A program made the position numbers and the translations under genes. DNA of 64,000 nucleotides from Ctenosaura bakeri (lineage: Eukaryota; Chordata; Lepidosauria; Squamata; Iguanidae), in NCBI GenBank assembly GCA_948474755.1, contig CAOLHI010000420.1:372001-436000 (forward strand), read 5' to 3'. The notes below the pieces were generated by a model. It saw nothing but the letters and a program-made list of their open reading frames with translations. It was not told the origin of the DNA and did no database searches. Each line of letters starts with the position of its first letter. Position 1 is the stretch's first letter. Shown piece by piece: positions 1 through 11,180 of the stretch.

Positions 1-454
1 GCTGTTACGGCGGGCCAGGCCTGGGTGAAGGGGCTGCCTCTTCCGCCACTGTCCTGGGCCAAGGAAGACCCTGGCAAGGGTGGTGACAGGCAAGGTCCTA
101 GTGATGGGGCTGCCTCTCCCACTGCCACTGCCTCAGGCTGAGGAAGACCCCAGCAAGGGCAGCAGTGGGCCAGGCCCAGGTAGAGGGGCCGCCTCTCCCT
201 CCGCTGCTGCCCCAGGCTGAGGAAGACTCTGGCAAGAGCAGCCGTTGGCCAGGCCTGGGTGAAGGGGCTGCCTCTTCCACCGCCACTGCCACTGCCTCAG
301 GCCAAGGAAGACCTTGGAGAGGGTAGTAGCAGTGGGTCAGGTCCAGATGGAGTGGCTGCCTCTCTTACTGCCATCACCATCACCCCAGGCCAAAGAAGAC
401 CCCAGTGAGGGTGGTGGCAGTAGCAGGCCAGGCTGGGATGGTGGGGCTGCCTCC
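1..454. repeat. GC-rich minisatellite, about 76-91 bp units
   Basis: Six successive units are anchored by gggctgcctc-like starts near 31, 107, 186, 265, 353 and 444. Each contains a variable (CCACTG)-type stretch, an aggaagacc core and a ggccaggc core. Unit length drifts through gain and loss of ccactg/gccact triplet pairs. The array is cut by the window edge, so its full size is unknown. The open minus frame at 98-292 follows from the repeat and is not a gene. Confidence 0.85.
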
Positions 455-539
455 ATTTACTGAATTACTTACAGAATTACTGTGTTGCTTAATGATGCAT
501 GTCTAAAAAGTGTGTCACCAACATGAAAAGTTTGGAAAG

Positions 540-755
540 CTCTGCTCTAGGCAATTGGTTCCATTGTTGAACTGCTCTTACTGTCAAGGAGTTTCTTCTA
601 ATGCTCAATTGAAATCTACCCTCCTGGAACTTCAAACAATAAGACCTGGTCCTATCCTATGGGGCAGCAGAGAACAGGCCTGCCCCCTCCTCTCTGTGAC
701 AACCCCGAGGTATTTAAAGAATGCAATCGTGTCACCCCTAAGTTTTCTCTTCACC
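540..755 (-). mobile_element. Old CR1 LINE 3' fragment, antisense
   Basis: The + strand reads as the complement of the CR1 ORF2 C-terminal region. It carries the usual antisense landmarks: a ccattg...aactgctcttac block, a gtttcttctaatg block, a ggagcagcagag-like block and a terminal ttctcttcacc block. It is diverged and lacks the 3' octamer end. Classification is by resemblance. Confidence 0.6.
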
Positions 756-1217
756 TAGCTGAATGTGACCTTTGCTGGACTTGTGAGCTTTGTTGGACAG
801 TCATCACTATGCACAAGAAATGCCCATTCGTTTCCCACTCCTGGTTCCAGTTTGTATGTCTTGCTCCAAGGCAATGCTCATGTTGCTCGAATGTCACATG
901 TTTTTGAGCACTCTGCACAACATTTCATACTTGTGAAAATGCAAATACTTCTTAACTATTGTTACTTTTATGACCTAAACGCACTTCTTAGTTCAACTAG
1001 CAAATTAGTTCAATTAGCAAATTCTTACTAATTCAGTTAACGTACTCTATGTGAGACTAACAACTTGAGTTGGGCTTACAGATTTGGACCCACTTGTCAC
1101 AAAAGAAGCTGCGTCTGGTCCCATGGGAACCCGTTCAACAATTACCTTCATCATTAGAGGTCCTTTTCCAGTTAGCTCTGTCAATAGAGTTTAAGCAGGA
1201 GAATACTGAGAAAAGAA

Positions 1218-1231
1218 TGTGTGTGTGTGCA

Positions 1232-1263
<32 letters not shown>

Positions 1264-1284
1264 TGAGAGAAAGAGAGAGAGAGA
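1218..1284. repeat. (GT)n-(GA)n compound microsatellite
   Basis: A GT run with one interruption passes directly into a GA run of about 40 bp with a few substitutions. The open frame across it (Cys/Val then Arg/Glu dipeptides) is a by-product. Confidence 0.95.
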
Positions 1285-1771
1285 TGGTGGACCAGTTTTG
1301 GAACTGTCCATTTGGTTAATGACATTGGTTAGCCCTTTGATGGTTAGAACTTGTATTGCTGTCCTATAAAATTATGATTATTTTTTCTGTTGTATTTCAA
1401 AATGACTTTATAGTAATTCATTTGTTGTCATTATTTATGTTAGTCATCTTGGATTTTTTTAAAAGGTGAGGTATAAATTATTTGTACACAACTGTATAGT
1501 TGTGAAGCTAATATATCCACACTGTAAGTAGATTCCATTAAAAAAGTTGACTTATCTCTTCATTGACTTGTAAAGGAGCTGAGTACTGAACATGACAGGC
1601 ATGTGCAGTACTTAATAATGATATTTCCTCTTCTCTTTAGTGGCAGACCTTCAGTTTCTTTCTTCATATATGCTCATTCTTTCATTTTGTCAGTCATGTT
1701 TCCTAATACTAAATGACCTGCGGTCAGGATGTTGTCCTAGAGAAAGTGCTTCTAGTAGAATAGGTAGCTTG

Positions 1772-1990
1772 ATGCCCTCCAGATATTTTGAACTACAGTT
1801 CTTCTTCATGGTCTCTATGCCTTGCACAATTGGGTTTGCGCCTGCACAGAGACTCCAAAGGGAATGTTCCAGAGCTCTAATAGCTTGGCAAGAAGCCCTG
1901 TCCTTTCCACATACAACAGATGCCTAAGCCCAGTCAGTATGGCCAATGCTTCAGGCTTGTGAGAGCCGTAGTCCCAAACATCTGGAGAGC
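1772..1990. mobile_element. Palindromic MITE of the 'actacaactccca' family, degenerate
   Basis: The left end gccctccagatattttga is mirrored by the right end agtcccaaacatctggag. The inner arms carry the ccagycagyatggccaatg core typical of a very common squamate short inverted-repeat element. The middle is diverged. No clear target duplication is visible. Confidence 0.55.
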
Positions 1991-2633
1991 TGATTATCCA
2001 GATTATCAAAATCTGCTAACTTTTACTATCAGCAGATTTCTAGCTCTCTGGGCAATACCTTATAATTTTGGTATTTGCACAAAAAGTACCACTTCCAGTG
2101 CCGCCATAGAGGTTACCCACCTTGCCAACCTTGACCGGTATCCAATGCTGCCCCTCCCATTGCACAAGCAGCTTTCAGGAGCGCAAGCAAGAGGGGAAAA
2201 CCTCTTCCCTTCCAAAGTGCCCGCTTCTATGTTCCAAAATCTACTCAGGAGAGTTGGGAAACTTTCCAGAGCAGAGATTTCTGTGCCGGCAGTGAGTGGG
2301 CAAATGTCACCACACTGCCATGCATGTCACTTTGGATTTTGACTCTTGTTTCTGTGTTGATTGGCATCCTTTTGTTCCTCTCCTTTCTGCTTTTTCTTGA
2401 CCCCATTTGTTGGTGTTTAATTGTATTCACTACAGTGACTCATGTGATATTTGGCTGCCCACAAAATTACCAACAGAATTGCTTCACAGCAATTAAAAGG
2501 CAGCATGAGTAAATGACATCTAGTGGTGGGTGAGAGAGAGCAAAGATGCAGGACAAATATAGCCCAAAGAAGAACAGCATTGCCTCATTGCAAATTTAGA
2601 AAACATTCAGCAGCAGCCATGTTGTCCATAGAG

Positions 2634-2899
2634 CAAAATACAATAAAATCCACAAAACAGCAGTACTTTTATTGATGAACCAAAGTGCACAAAATACATC
2701 ATGCAAACTTTTGAAGCTTCACTGGCTTCTTCGTCAGGCAAAGATATTAAAAAACACACATTAATTAAAAGATCTTGAACATCTTTGCCTGATGAAGAAG
2801 CCAGTGAACATTTGAAAGCTTGCATGAATGCATTTGGTGCATATTAGTTGGCCAATAAAAGTATCACTGTTGTGTGGATTTTGAATTTTGTTGTATTTT
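2634..2899. repeat. Large inverted repeat of a retroelement terminal segment
   Basis: The left arm 2634-2746 is the reverse complement of the right arm 2781-2899 over about 110 bp with scattered mismatches, separated by a 34-bp spacer. Each arm carries gatgaagaagccagtga, then gaaagcttgcatga, then caataaaagta and a gtggatttt block. An AATAAA-bearing 'gatgaag...aaagc' end resembles the terminal region of Penelope-like elements; that class call is tentative. A related ttgatgaagaag remnant lies near 3400. Confidence 0.6.
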
Positions 2900-3963
2900 G
2901 CTGTATGATCAGCATGGCTACTCCTGAATGTTTCCTGGATCTGAAGATATCAAATTTTGCTGCAGCAGGGGAAACTTTAACAAGATGGAGCTAATGGACT
3001 AGGATTTAATTCTTTGTAGTTTTTACCTCCAACAATGGTAAAACTCTTTCATTTGGACTATAGTTGGCCAACCTAAAAGTTTTTCAAAGTGTAACAATAC
3101 AGAAACTTCTTGGGAAATTCAATGTTCTCTGCCTAAGAAAGGGCAGTTAACTTCACAAAGGAAAGGGATAGCCTGGACCTCAAGGAAAATTACGCTTCTG
3201 TTGCTAATGGAATTCAAATTTTATAACCTATCCTTTATTACCCTTTGTTCCTGGTCTTCACATAGCCAATGAAGAGACTATCTGCATTGAGATCCCTCCA
3301 GGTCATTTTAACTGGCAACAGAAATAATATCTGAAACAAAATGCAGGCCTGTGACTCTAACATCATCACTTTTCTTCTGTATGATTTTTTAATGTCTTTG
3401 CTTGATGAAGAAGTCATTGCACATTTGTTTTACAACAAAGGTGTGCTGTAGAAAACATTAAATGTGGTATGCACTGCTTTAGACTAATGATTTCACAAGT
3501 GTTTACATTCTTAAGTGTGTACAGTTAGAAAATAATAGGAAACCAAAAAGTGAATAACAACTCTCTTTACAAGTAGTATTTTTAAATGGAGTTGGTTGGA
3601 TATTCCTTGTTACCCCCTATTTAAAGCAGAGCAAGTTATTATTATCAGCTGGCACAGCTTTGTAAGCTGAAAGTTATTTTATTTGCAGCAGACTCTTTTA
3701 GATTTTTGCTTTCTGGTTTTAAAACACTGTCATGGCTGCTAAACTATGTCATCAGCTCCCCAAATCCAAGTCTGTTCTTACATTTCAGCTTTCTAAAACC
3801 TGACTAGCCTGAATCACATTTGTATTTGATTTAAACAAGATGCGTATGAATAGATGTTTCTTGTAAACTAACTGGGGCTTGATTGAATTAGGAGTGGCTT
3901 TTGATACTGACTTTTGACATTTCTATTCCTGAATCCCTAAGTAAATGCGTCAAGTAAATTTAC

Positions 3964-4370
3964 TGTTGTGGTTATGTGCCTTCAAGTTGACACCAGCTTA
4001 CAGTGGCCTGATCACAGGCCTTTCTTGGTAATATTTCTTGAGAGCAAGGCAATGGCAAACTTAAGCCATTTCCACACTACACTATTATATTATATGTGCT
4101 ATTACTCCACTTTCAACATCCTATGGAATCCTGAGGTTTGAAGTTTAGAGAGGGGCATTTAGAATTCTCAGCCAGAGAGCTCATTGGCCTCAGTAAACGA
4201 CAAACCCCAGAACTCCACAGGAGGTTAAAAGTGGAATAATAGCACTATAACAGTGTAGAGGGGAAATGGCCTTACTCTAACCACTGACTTACTTACTCCA
4301 CTCGAACTTACTCTATACTCCCTAACTTACTCTAACTTGCTCAAACCACTGTATCATCCTGGCTGTCAAG
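3964..4370 (-). mobile_element. tRNA-derived SINE (Bov-B-type tail), antisense, split by a MITE
   Basis: The antisense tail begins atgtgccttcaagttg and the antisense tRNA head ends caaaccactgtatcatcc...ggctgtc at 4367. The body is interrupted by the MITE at 4064-4271. A short segment before the break (gcaatggcaaac) is in sense rather than antisense orientation, which suggests a small local inversion. Repeated cttactcta words near 4275-4345 indicate secondary slippage. Confidence 0.65.
4064..4271. mobile_element. Harbinger-like palindromic MITE (GGCCATTTCC family)
   Basis: The element is nearly a perfect palindrome: agccatttccacactacac at the left and gtgtagaggggaaatggcc at the right. The inner arms match around tccactttcaacatcctatgg and its complement. 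It is flanked by TTA on both sides (4061-4063 and 4272-4274). A 3-bp duplication with GGCC-type ends fits non-autonomous PIF/Harbinger elements. Confidence 0.75.
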
Positions 4371-5123
4371 AGACTGTCTTACCACGGAATATTTCTGAGC
4401 TTTATGTAGTGATCAGAAGCTTTTGCCAGATAGAGTTTAAGCAGGTGGAAAGGTAGATGGAATAATTTTACCATTTTCAGTGACGAGAGGGGAGTGTTTG
4501 TCTGTGTATGTAAACCCCTACACCATGATGGGTATGTTTGCACTAAAATATGTTTCAGCAGGCTGTCTCCAGACTAAGTTTTATTCACAGCACAATCCTA
4601 TACGCATCCATTCAGAAGTAAGGTTCATTTGGAATTACCCCCAAGTGGACGCACCCAAAATTGCAGTTGAAATCCTGTGACTTACTTTTTACTTTGATTT
4701 TGAACAGGACCAAGTAAGGATGTGAAAGTCTCTGTTTCCATTGCTTTTTTTCCTCAAATCCTACGTGAATTTTCCTGACTAGATCGCATTCCAAAACTTG
4801 ACCTTTTTATCTCTCTCTCATGGACATTCCTGCTTATCTTTGGTGCATGTATCCTAATGTATGTATTTTCATGGACATTTTTCTTCCTTTAGAGACTTCT
4901 GTGCATATTTCCCCATTGACTAAAGATGTTTGTGCACACTTTAAAGATACACATGTTGAGATGTACACTCTAGTTTATATATAATTGGAATGGGAAAAAG
5001 GAGAGTGGGAAGACCACCACTTGCTTTTTTTCATCTTAGGGATAGGGAGGTAGCAAAGACCCACAGTTTCATTAATAGCATCAAAGACCATGAAGAGAAT
5101 AAAATAATTTAAAGAATTGGTTA

Positions 5124-5354
5124 GAGAGCCAGTGTGGTGTAGTGGTTTAAATATTAGAGTTGGAGTCCAAAAGGGCATGATTTGAACCCCTGCTAAGGCA
5201 AGGAAGCCCACTGGGTGGCCTTGGTTGAGTCATGCTCTCTCAGCCTCTCATGAAGAAAATGGCAAACCTTCTCTGAAACAATCTTGCCATAGAAACACTG
5301 TGATGGGGTTCCCATAGGTTGGAAACATTTGAAAGCACACAACAGCAACAAAAT
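5124..5354 (+). mobile_element. Full-length tRNA-derived SINE
   Basis: The head gagagccagtgtggtgtagt contains a Pol III A-box-like ggtgtagtggtt. A B-box-like region (atttgaacccc) follows about 35 bp later. The body has acccactgggtggccttgg, and the tail ends in gaaagcacacaacagcaaca. This is the most complete + strand copy of the family in the window. Confidence 0.8.
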
Positions 5355-5404
5355 CAGAGGCATTATTGGCAAGTGGTGGAATATGCCATCTCAAGGGATA
5401 AAAA

Positions 5405-5470
5405 ACGAGCCCTTTGGCTGAGGGATTCTGGGAGTTTTAGTCCAAAATAATAATCTTTTCGAGTTTTGGA
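5405..5470. mobile_element. Fragment of the 'actacaactccca' MITE family
   Basis: A ggctgagggattctgggag segment followed by ttttagtccaaaata matches one arm of the short inverted-repeat family seen at 1772 and 44841. Confidence 0.45.
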
Positions 5471-5690
5471 GATGGTTAATGTCAACAGTGTTGTTTGAGG
5501 GGCAAAATCTGTGTGACTTGGAACTGTTTGAAACTATAAACAGTGACTATGGCATGTGAGAATGGTCTTCCTCAAGCTGCTATTCGTGCTGAGGGAAGGA
5601 AAAAAATTTCTATTGATTCAGGTAGTGTGCTATGGGCCTAATTTAAATCCCTGTCCCCTTTGGATATTTATAGTTTAGCTTTAGAGGAGG

Positions 5691-5771
5691 GCAATTCTTG
5701 CCAAGAAAACCTGTTATAGGTTTGACTTAGGATCACTGTAAGTCAGAAATGACTTGAAGGCACACAATAAC
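5691..5771 (+). mobile_element. tRNA-SINE tail fragment
   Basis: The 3' part only: ttgccaagaaaacct, then gtaagtcagaaatgacttga, then ggcacacaataacc. It is 5' truncated. Confidence 0.75.
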
Positions 5772-7390
5772 CATAAGATGAATTTCTTTTCCATTCCAGT
5801 CAGCGGCTTCTGAAAGCTGGAAAACAGTTTGGTGAACTGCATGGACAGAGAAATCTGGATTCAGCACCATTGTCAGTTAGGGGACCCTCTGACTCTTCAG
5901 TGTCTTGCATGATCAAGCCTTTTCTGCAGTTACCTAGCATCAGTCTTCTCCCTGCCCCCAACAATTTCTTATAGATAGCCAAGATGTTAGAACAAATTCC
6001 TGTCTGGCTGCTATATAGTCTAGGCAAGTATATACTGGCGTATGCTGAACAAAGCCATTTGTTAACTCGTGTCACTGTTGGAACTGATGAGAAGATGACA
6101 GGTACTTATTGAAAGAGGAGAGGAATGCAATGAAAGCCTTTTTAATAATAAGGTAGATACATAACCTTGTCATTTGGATGATTTGGTACAAAATAGCTAG
6201 ACTTCTCCACCCCCATGGGCAATAGAAGAGGCTTTGCTAGGTTATCAAACTTGCAATGTGCTGTCAACTTCAGTTCTCAAGTGGTGCCAGAGAAACATCA
6301 GAGTTATGCAAAAAATGAAATTAAAAAAAATTAACACCCTCTGACCTGATCTGCAGGGCTTGAACATGTTAACTGGTCTTTGTGTGCTTTGCGCTAAGTT
6401 AGCATTTTAAACTCCCTTTTGCAAAGGAAGAATCAGATGCAAATCCCAAGGAAAAGGGATTGGAATATCTTCTTAGAGCATTGTCATACAAGGTTTCATT
6501 TGGCTTTTCCTTAATTTAGCCTGTAACTCTAATAGAAGACTCACATGGGCAAGGAAGTACTTTTGTATCTCTTCCATATGCAATCCCACCATAACAGCTT
6601 TCATATGTGGCTCTCAAACACCATGAAAGCAGCTCAGAGATGCTTAAAGTGTCTTAGGAGGACACAGTCTCTTTAGCCCAACCCGTAACATTATATATAG
6701 ATGGAAGAAAAATAAGTAGGCTCTAGTGAAGAGTTATAGACTTGAAACTGGGACTTTCCATTGAAATTCCAGGTCATCTGGAGGTAATAATCATACCACT
6801 GTTCATACAATGATAATTTGTACTATAAAATATGCATGCTGAGGAGCCAAGTCCCTGCATATATCAGTGCTAATCCCATTCTCCCACTCCATGCATCCAC
6901 TGTATGCGTAATTACTGTATCAACAGGCTCAATGTTGCTTTGGGATGAAGAAAGACTGCAGAGCATGTTTCATGCATGTGTTTTATATGCAGTTAAAGAA
7001 TACTTCACATGTTACCTGAAATCATTTATCTTTCCATATTTCAGAATCCCAAAGGAGATGTGTCTTACCTGTGGTTTCATTTATCAAAGAACCTGGATTT
7101 CTTAGAGCTCTGTTTGGAGTATGCATTTGGTGGCTTAAAGATTTGTCACTGTGCAATCTGTGAACCTGGCCTCAGACAGATATTTTTGAATTCAGCATTC
7201 TACATTATAAAATGTGCTTTAACATTGGATTTTGTAAGAGCAAAGGATGAGATGTATTTGATATTAAGGAGACTATATGGCAGCTGTTCCACAGTACCTC
7301 AGCATAATATGACTATGATCCTTACCATGCAAATCAGTCTGAATTTCTGGTGATGGCAAGTGCTGGCATTCTACATGTGTGAAATATGTC
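5772..7390. other. Unique intronic sequence
   Basis: No repeat family, splice-flanked coding segment or RNA gene was recognised. Open frames at 6818-7105 and 7009-7353 have no recognisable protein content and no paired splice signals. Confidence 0.5.
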
Positions 7391-7396
7391 TATATG

Positions 7397-7625
7397 CAGT
7401 CAGCCCCTCATATCTTGCTGATTCTATATCTGTGGATTCAACCAACCATGGCTTTAAAATGTTCAAAAAATATATATATATCCAAAAGTGAACTTTGATT
7501 TTGCCATTTTATATAAGGGACAACATGTTACTCCGTCATTGTACATAATGGGACTTGAGCATCCATAAATTTTGGTATCCACGGGGGGTCCTGGAACCAA
7601 ACTAATGAATACCGAGGGCCCACTG
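7397..7625. mobile_element. Mariner/Tigger-like MITE, about 229 bp
   Basis: The ends are cagtcagcccctcatatc and ggtatccacgggg...gggcccactg. Internal words (gtggattcaaccaaccatgg and gggacttgagcatcc) match the widespread Tigger-type short elements. TATATG occurs immediately on both sides (7391-7396 and 7626-7631), so the true duplication (TA or longer) is ambiguous. Confidence 0.65.
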
Positions 7626-7949
7626 TATATGGAGAAAAACACCTTTTCTCTCACTTTCGCATTGTGTTCTAGTATATACTCTCAGTTTCCTTTGTTTTCA
7701 CTCTACTAGCCACCCTGGCAAACCTAGCTAGCAAGGGCAGCCTGGCTTTTAGGTAGAGAGAGGCAGCCACCCACAGTCAGCTGTTGTTTTTTTTCAGATG
7801 GAGGAATGGGAACTTTAGGCTGAAAACATTTGATCAATACCTCATAGTTCCCACGTGGGTATTCAGAAAGCAGATTCAAATTATTATTAGATTAGTTCAA
7901 TTTTGTACATATATAAGTAATATATCCTTTTTAAAGTCTTGAATTATAT

Positions 7950-8939
7950 CCGTCCCTCAACATTTGTGGGTCTGACTTTCACAGATTTCGTTATTTGTGA
8001 GTTTCTCCAACCCTGCCTCCCCCAATTCAGGTGGCTTTTTTTTTTCAGGAGAACCTTCACTCTTGGCAGCTCTAATCAAGCTGCACAGTCCTTTAAAAAC
8101 CTGCCTCTGGCCCTCCTCCTCCACCAGCAGCTGCCTGACCAACTAAGGACAGCTCATAGCTTGATTTCTCAGCACCACAAACCCTCTCCTGATGCCCCCC
8201 TACACACCCAAGGAGATGGGTGAGAGAGGAATTATAAGGCTACCATGCTGACCCACCCCCTTTCTCTCTCATTTTCCTGACTTGGGCCCTTTCCACACGA
8301 GGCAAGTGAATCGCTCTGTGCCATTACTTACTAGTTCTTCTGGGTCCGAAGTAATGCAGACTTTCCCCTTAAGCCCTTCTGCAGGGCTCCTCCATTAGTC
8401 CAGGACAAATCAGAGCAGTGCGAGGTTTTTAGATCTGCACAGCTCCGGCTGAAAATGGCGACTTCCTGTGGCTTCCAGCTGAAAACGGCAGCTTCGTGGG
8501 CGCGGACCAACCGCTGACGCTGGCCATTCCCACAGCCCGCTGTCTGCTGATCGCAGGCTTGCCTTGGTGCAAGCTTGCGCATCTGCACTAGTCAGCAGGA
8601 ACGCAATGGCGCGCTCCAGAAGATTGAAAGACCAGATTTTTCCAGTCTTCAGTTAGCGCGCTGGAGGACCATTTCAGGGTGTTTTGGATCGGACTAAGGT
8701 GCAGAACTAAGGTAAGTAGTCCGGACCTAGTCAGATCCAAGGTGTGGACGACCTCCATGCCAGGACGCCTTGGCCCGTTTTAACTGCCTCGTGCGGAAAG
8801 GGCCTTGGTTTGGACTCTGGGTGCCCACCCTCCCCACCATGCCTCAGGCTTCTTCCCAGAGACATTTTGATATTTTCGATTTTTCCACTTTTGCCAGGGT
8901 CCTGCGCCTCTAACCCTAGTGAATGTGGAGGGCTGACTG
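7950..8939. mobile_element. CAGTCAGCC-family mariner-like element, interrupted
   Basis: The left end cgtccctcaacatttgtggg and the right end gaatgtggagggctgactgc are the two ends of the family seen complete at 36322 and 45402. The interior is split by the GC-rich element 8285-8804. The right side has the family's cctctaaccctagtgaatg block. Confidence 0.65.
8285..8804. mobile_element. GC-rich Harbinger-like MITE, 520 bp
   Basis: The ends ggccctttccacacgag and ctcgtgcggaaagggcc are inverted repeats, and TTG flanks both sides (8282-8284 and 8805-8807). The interior is CpG-rich, unlike the AT-rich host sequence. It lies inside the mariner-like element 7950-8939, so it is the younger of the two. 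Confidence 0.75.
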
Positions 8940-10463
8940 CACATCTTTTTATTGCTTAACCAACAAAGGAGATCACTGTGATGTAGAATATGAAGGGAGT
9001 AGGAAATCTTATTGGAGGTGTTATCAGTTGGAATGGGGGAGGAGGAATATTTATTTTTTACTCTTTGACTGTATTCTCATTACATGAAAAGTTGCAGTTG
9101 GGTGCTTTCTCATGTTCTCTGCAGAACAGACACATCTTTTGATTAGTTAGGTCAGTTTAAATGAAGCTAATAGGAAAACAACTAAGCCAGATATCAGGGA
9201 CTCTACTCTGTTTTTAAAGGGTTCTTTTCCACCCCTATTTCTCATTTACAAAACCTTATCACCACTAAATAGTTTATATTTTATTTCATTTTCTAAAAAT
9301 GTTCCTGGTTCTTTTGCAGCTTATCTCTGCATGTTTCTTATTTCCAATAAGTCATAATCGGCTTAAGTGGAATCATTTTTCCAAGCAATGAAATAATTTT
9401 CCCAGCAATGTCACGAAGGAGAAGGATAATGGTTTTAGGGAGGGAATCAGCAGAAAGAACAGATGGGGAGTTCAGTGAAAGCAAACAGATCTTGTATTTG
9501 TGCAACTGTCTCCCTTTTCACTAATGAAGTGGGGGGAAAAGAAGTACCGAACATAACGGGCAAAAGTTTGGACCAGCAGGAGAAATTTCAAACATGCTTG
9601 AAGAGTTTTAATGCAAGAGCCATTAATCCATATATAGCAATGGAGGCAAAGGTGGGGGTGTGGAGTGTGCTCAGAATTCATTGTGTTTGCCACCAGCATT
9701 TGACTGTAAGATTTAACAAGCTCAAATTGAAAAGTATGTGCTTTTAAGAGATCCTGAAGGCATGTTGGAAATACATTTTGGGGTGGGTTTTTTAAAAATA
9801 TATATGTGTGTGTGTGTAGCCTTAGAAGTCTGTATGTAAATGTTTCATGAATTTCCTTTAACTTTGTTCTTTCTGTTGGCGCTCCAGGCTAGTGAGGGTT
9901 GGGTTTTTCTCTCTGTGCTTATTTGCAAATGTTCTTCGTTGCCTTTCTCTGGCTGAATTGTAACTGCCAACTGCTTGTTTCATCTGAAGCTTGTGCTTCA
10001 GCTAGGCTTTCCAGTCTCTCTGATGTCATAAGGCGCATTCCTTTCCTAGGCTGAAACTGTTGTGTGTTATTTAATACCCATCCATCACTGCTGGCCCACG
10101 TTCAGCGGAATTACTGTTCCACACATTTTCTCCACTCGTAGCAGCACAATCAGGAAATCTCTCTTCTTTTTCGCACAGACCAACAAAATCCTCAGCTGCA
10201 GGAAATAGGCATTTGATCCCTATATCCTGCCTAAGCCCTTCCAGAATCAGCATCCTTCCTGTGAAATATCAGCATCTGCATATTTAAATTTAGCCATTGT
10301 TTTTATTAGATTCTCTTTCCATTGTTAATCCTTGGATGGTTTTTCTCTCCAGTGCATGTTGGAATTAGGTGCTCAGTTCCATAGTTAAGGCTGCAGGTCT
10401 GAATTGTTCTTTTCAGTAGATTAGTCAATGAAGGCTTTAGTTTGTGGGGGTTAGTTATTGTGT
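8940..10463. other. Mostly unique intronic sequence
   Basis: It contains a short (AT)n(GT)n run at 9799-9819. No coding exon was recognised; the frame at 9463-9747 has no recognisable family. The part from about 9850 to 10340 shows no recognised repeat and includes tgatgtcataag near 10020. Confidence 0.5.
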
Positions 10464-10650
10464 GAGAGCCGCATGGTGTAGTGGTTTGAGCTTTGGACTG
10501 TGACCTAGAAGATGAGAGTTCAGCTATGGAAACCCACCAGGTGACCTTGGGCACATCACACACTCTCAGCCTCAGAAAATCCTATGGCAGTTTCACCTAA
10601 GGATTGCCGTAAGTCAGAAATGACTTGAACGCACACGAGAACAACAACAG
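10464..10650 (+). mobile_element. tRNA-derived SINE with internal deletion
   Basis: The head gagagccgcatggtgtagtg and the tail gtaagtcagaaatgacttga...cgcacacgagaacaacaac are both present. The segment between ctcagcctcag and cctatggcag is shorter than in the copy at 5124. Confidence 0.8.
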
Positions 10651-10784
10651 CAAACTTATTGTACAGACCTGAAGGACTGTTGATATTGGTGTATTACAGA
10701 CCTCATTACTGTACATTTGATGGCATCAGTATCTCACATTTCCCTTGCTAGCTAAGAAACACCTATACATTGTGGTTTAGGCAA

Positions 10785-11180
10785 TCTAATATATAAAAGT
10801 CAAAGTTTGTTTGTCTGTGTCAGACAAAGACCTCATATGATTGTCTGCCTAAGAAGATTCTGTGGAATCCCGGGATTTGCAATTTAGGGAGGGGCCTTTA
10901 GAATTCTCAGCCAGAGAGCTCTTGGGCCTCAGTCAACTGTGTCTATCTGGAATAGGCTGGTTGCTATGGAGATGAACCTAGCAGCAAGGAGGAGGGCAGT
11001 GTATTCCAACCTCTGCATGTTAGTAACTCTGAATACAAACTAGATTGGGTAATATGGGGAAAAGTTACAGGTACTGGACAAGATAGTTTGGGGAATTAGA
11101 GATATAGGATCTCAAATCTTTCTAACAAGTATTACCTATGAGAAAATAAAATCCTGGGGAACGCTGGATATATACGCTGG
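10785..11180 (+). mobile_element. Helitron-like non-autonomous element, copy A
   Basis: It starts TCTAATATATAAAAGT directly after an A. It ends ...atatatacgctgg (CTGG, fitting CTRR) directly before a T, as expected for Helitron insertion between A and T. It aligns along its length with the copy at 15014. The internal segment tggaatcccgggatttgcaa...gccagagagctcttgggcc is one arm of the palindromic MITE family. No rolling-circle replicase is present. Confidence 0.6.

Noticed and set aside
1..454. CRISPR-like regular repeat
   Set aside because: Repeats are contiguous, drift in length, and have no spacers; the genome is vertebrate.
1070..1369. 99-aa frame with Cys/Val and Arg/Glu dipeptides
   Set aside because: Created by the (GT)n(GA)n microsatellite.
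5124..5200. tRNA gene
   Set aside because: The A- and B-box-like signals belong to the SINE head; no cloverleaf could be drawn by eye.
7009..7353. 114-aa plus frame as an exon
   Set aside because: No recognisable domain, no paired splice sites and no codon pattern distinct from the surrounding intron.
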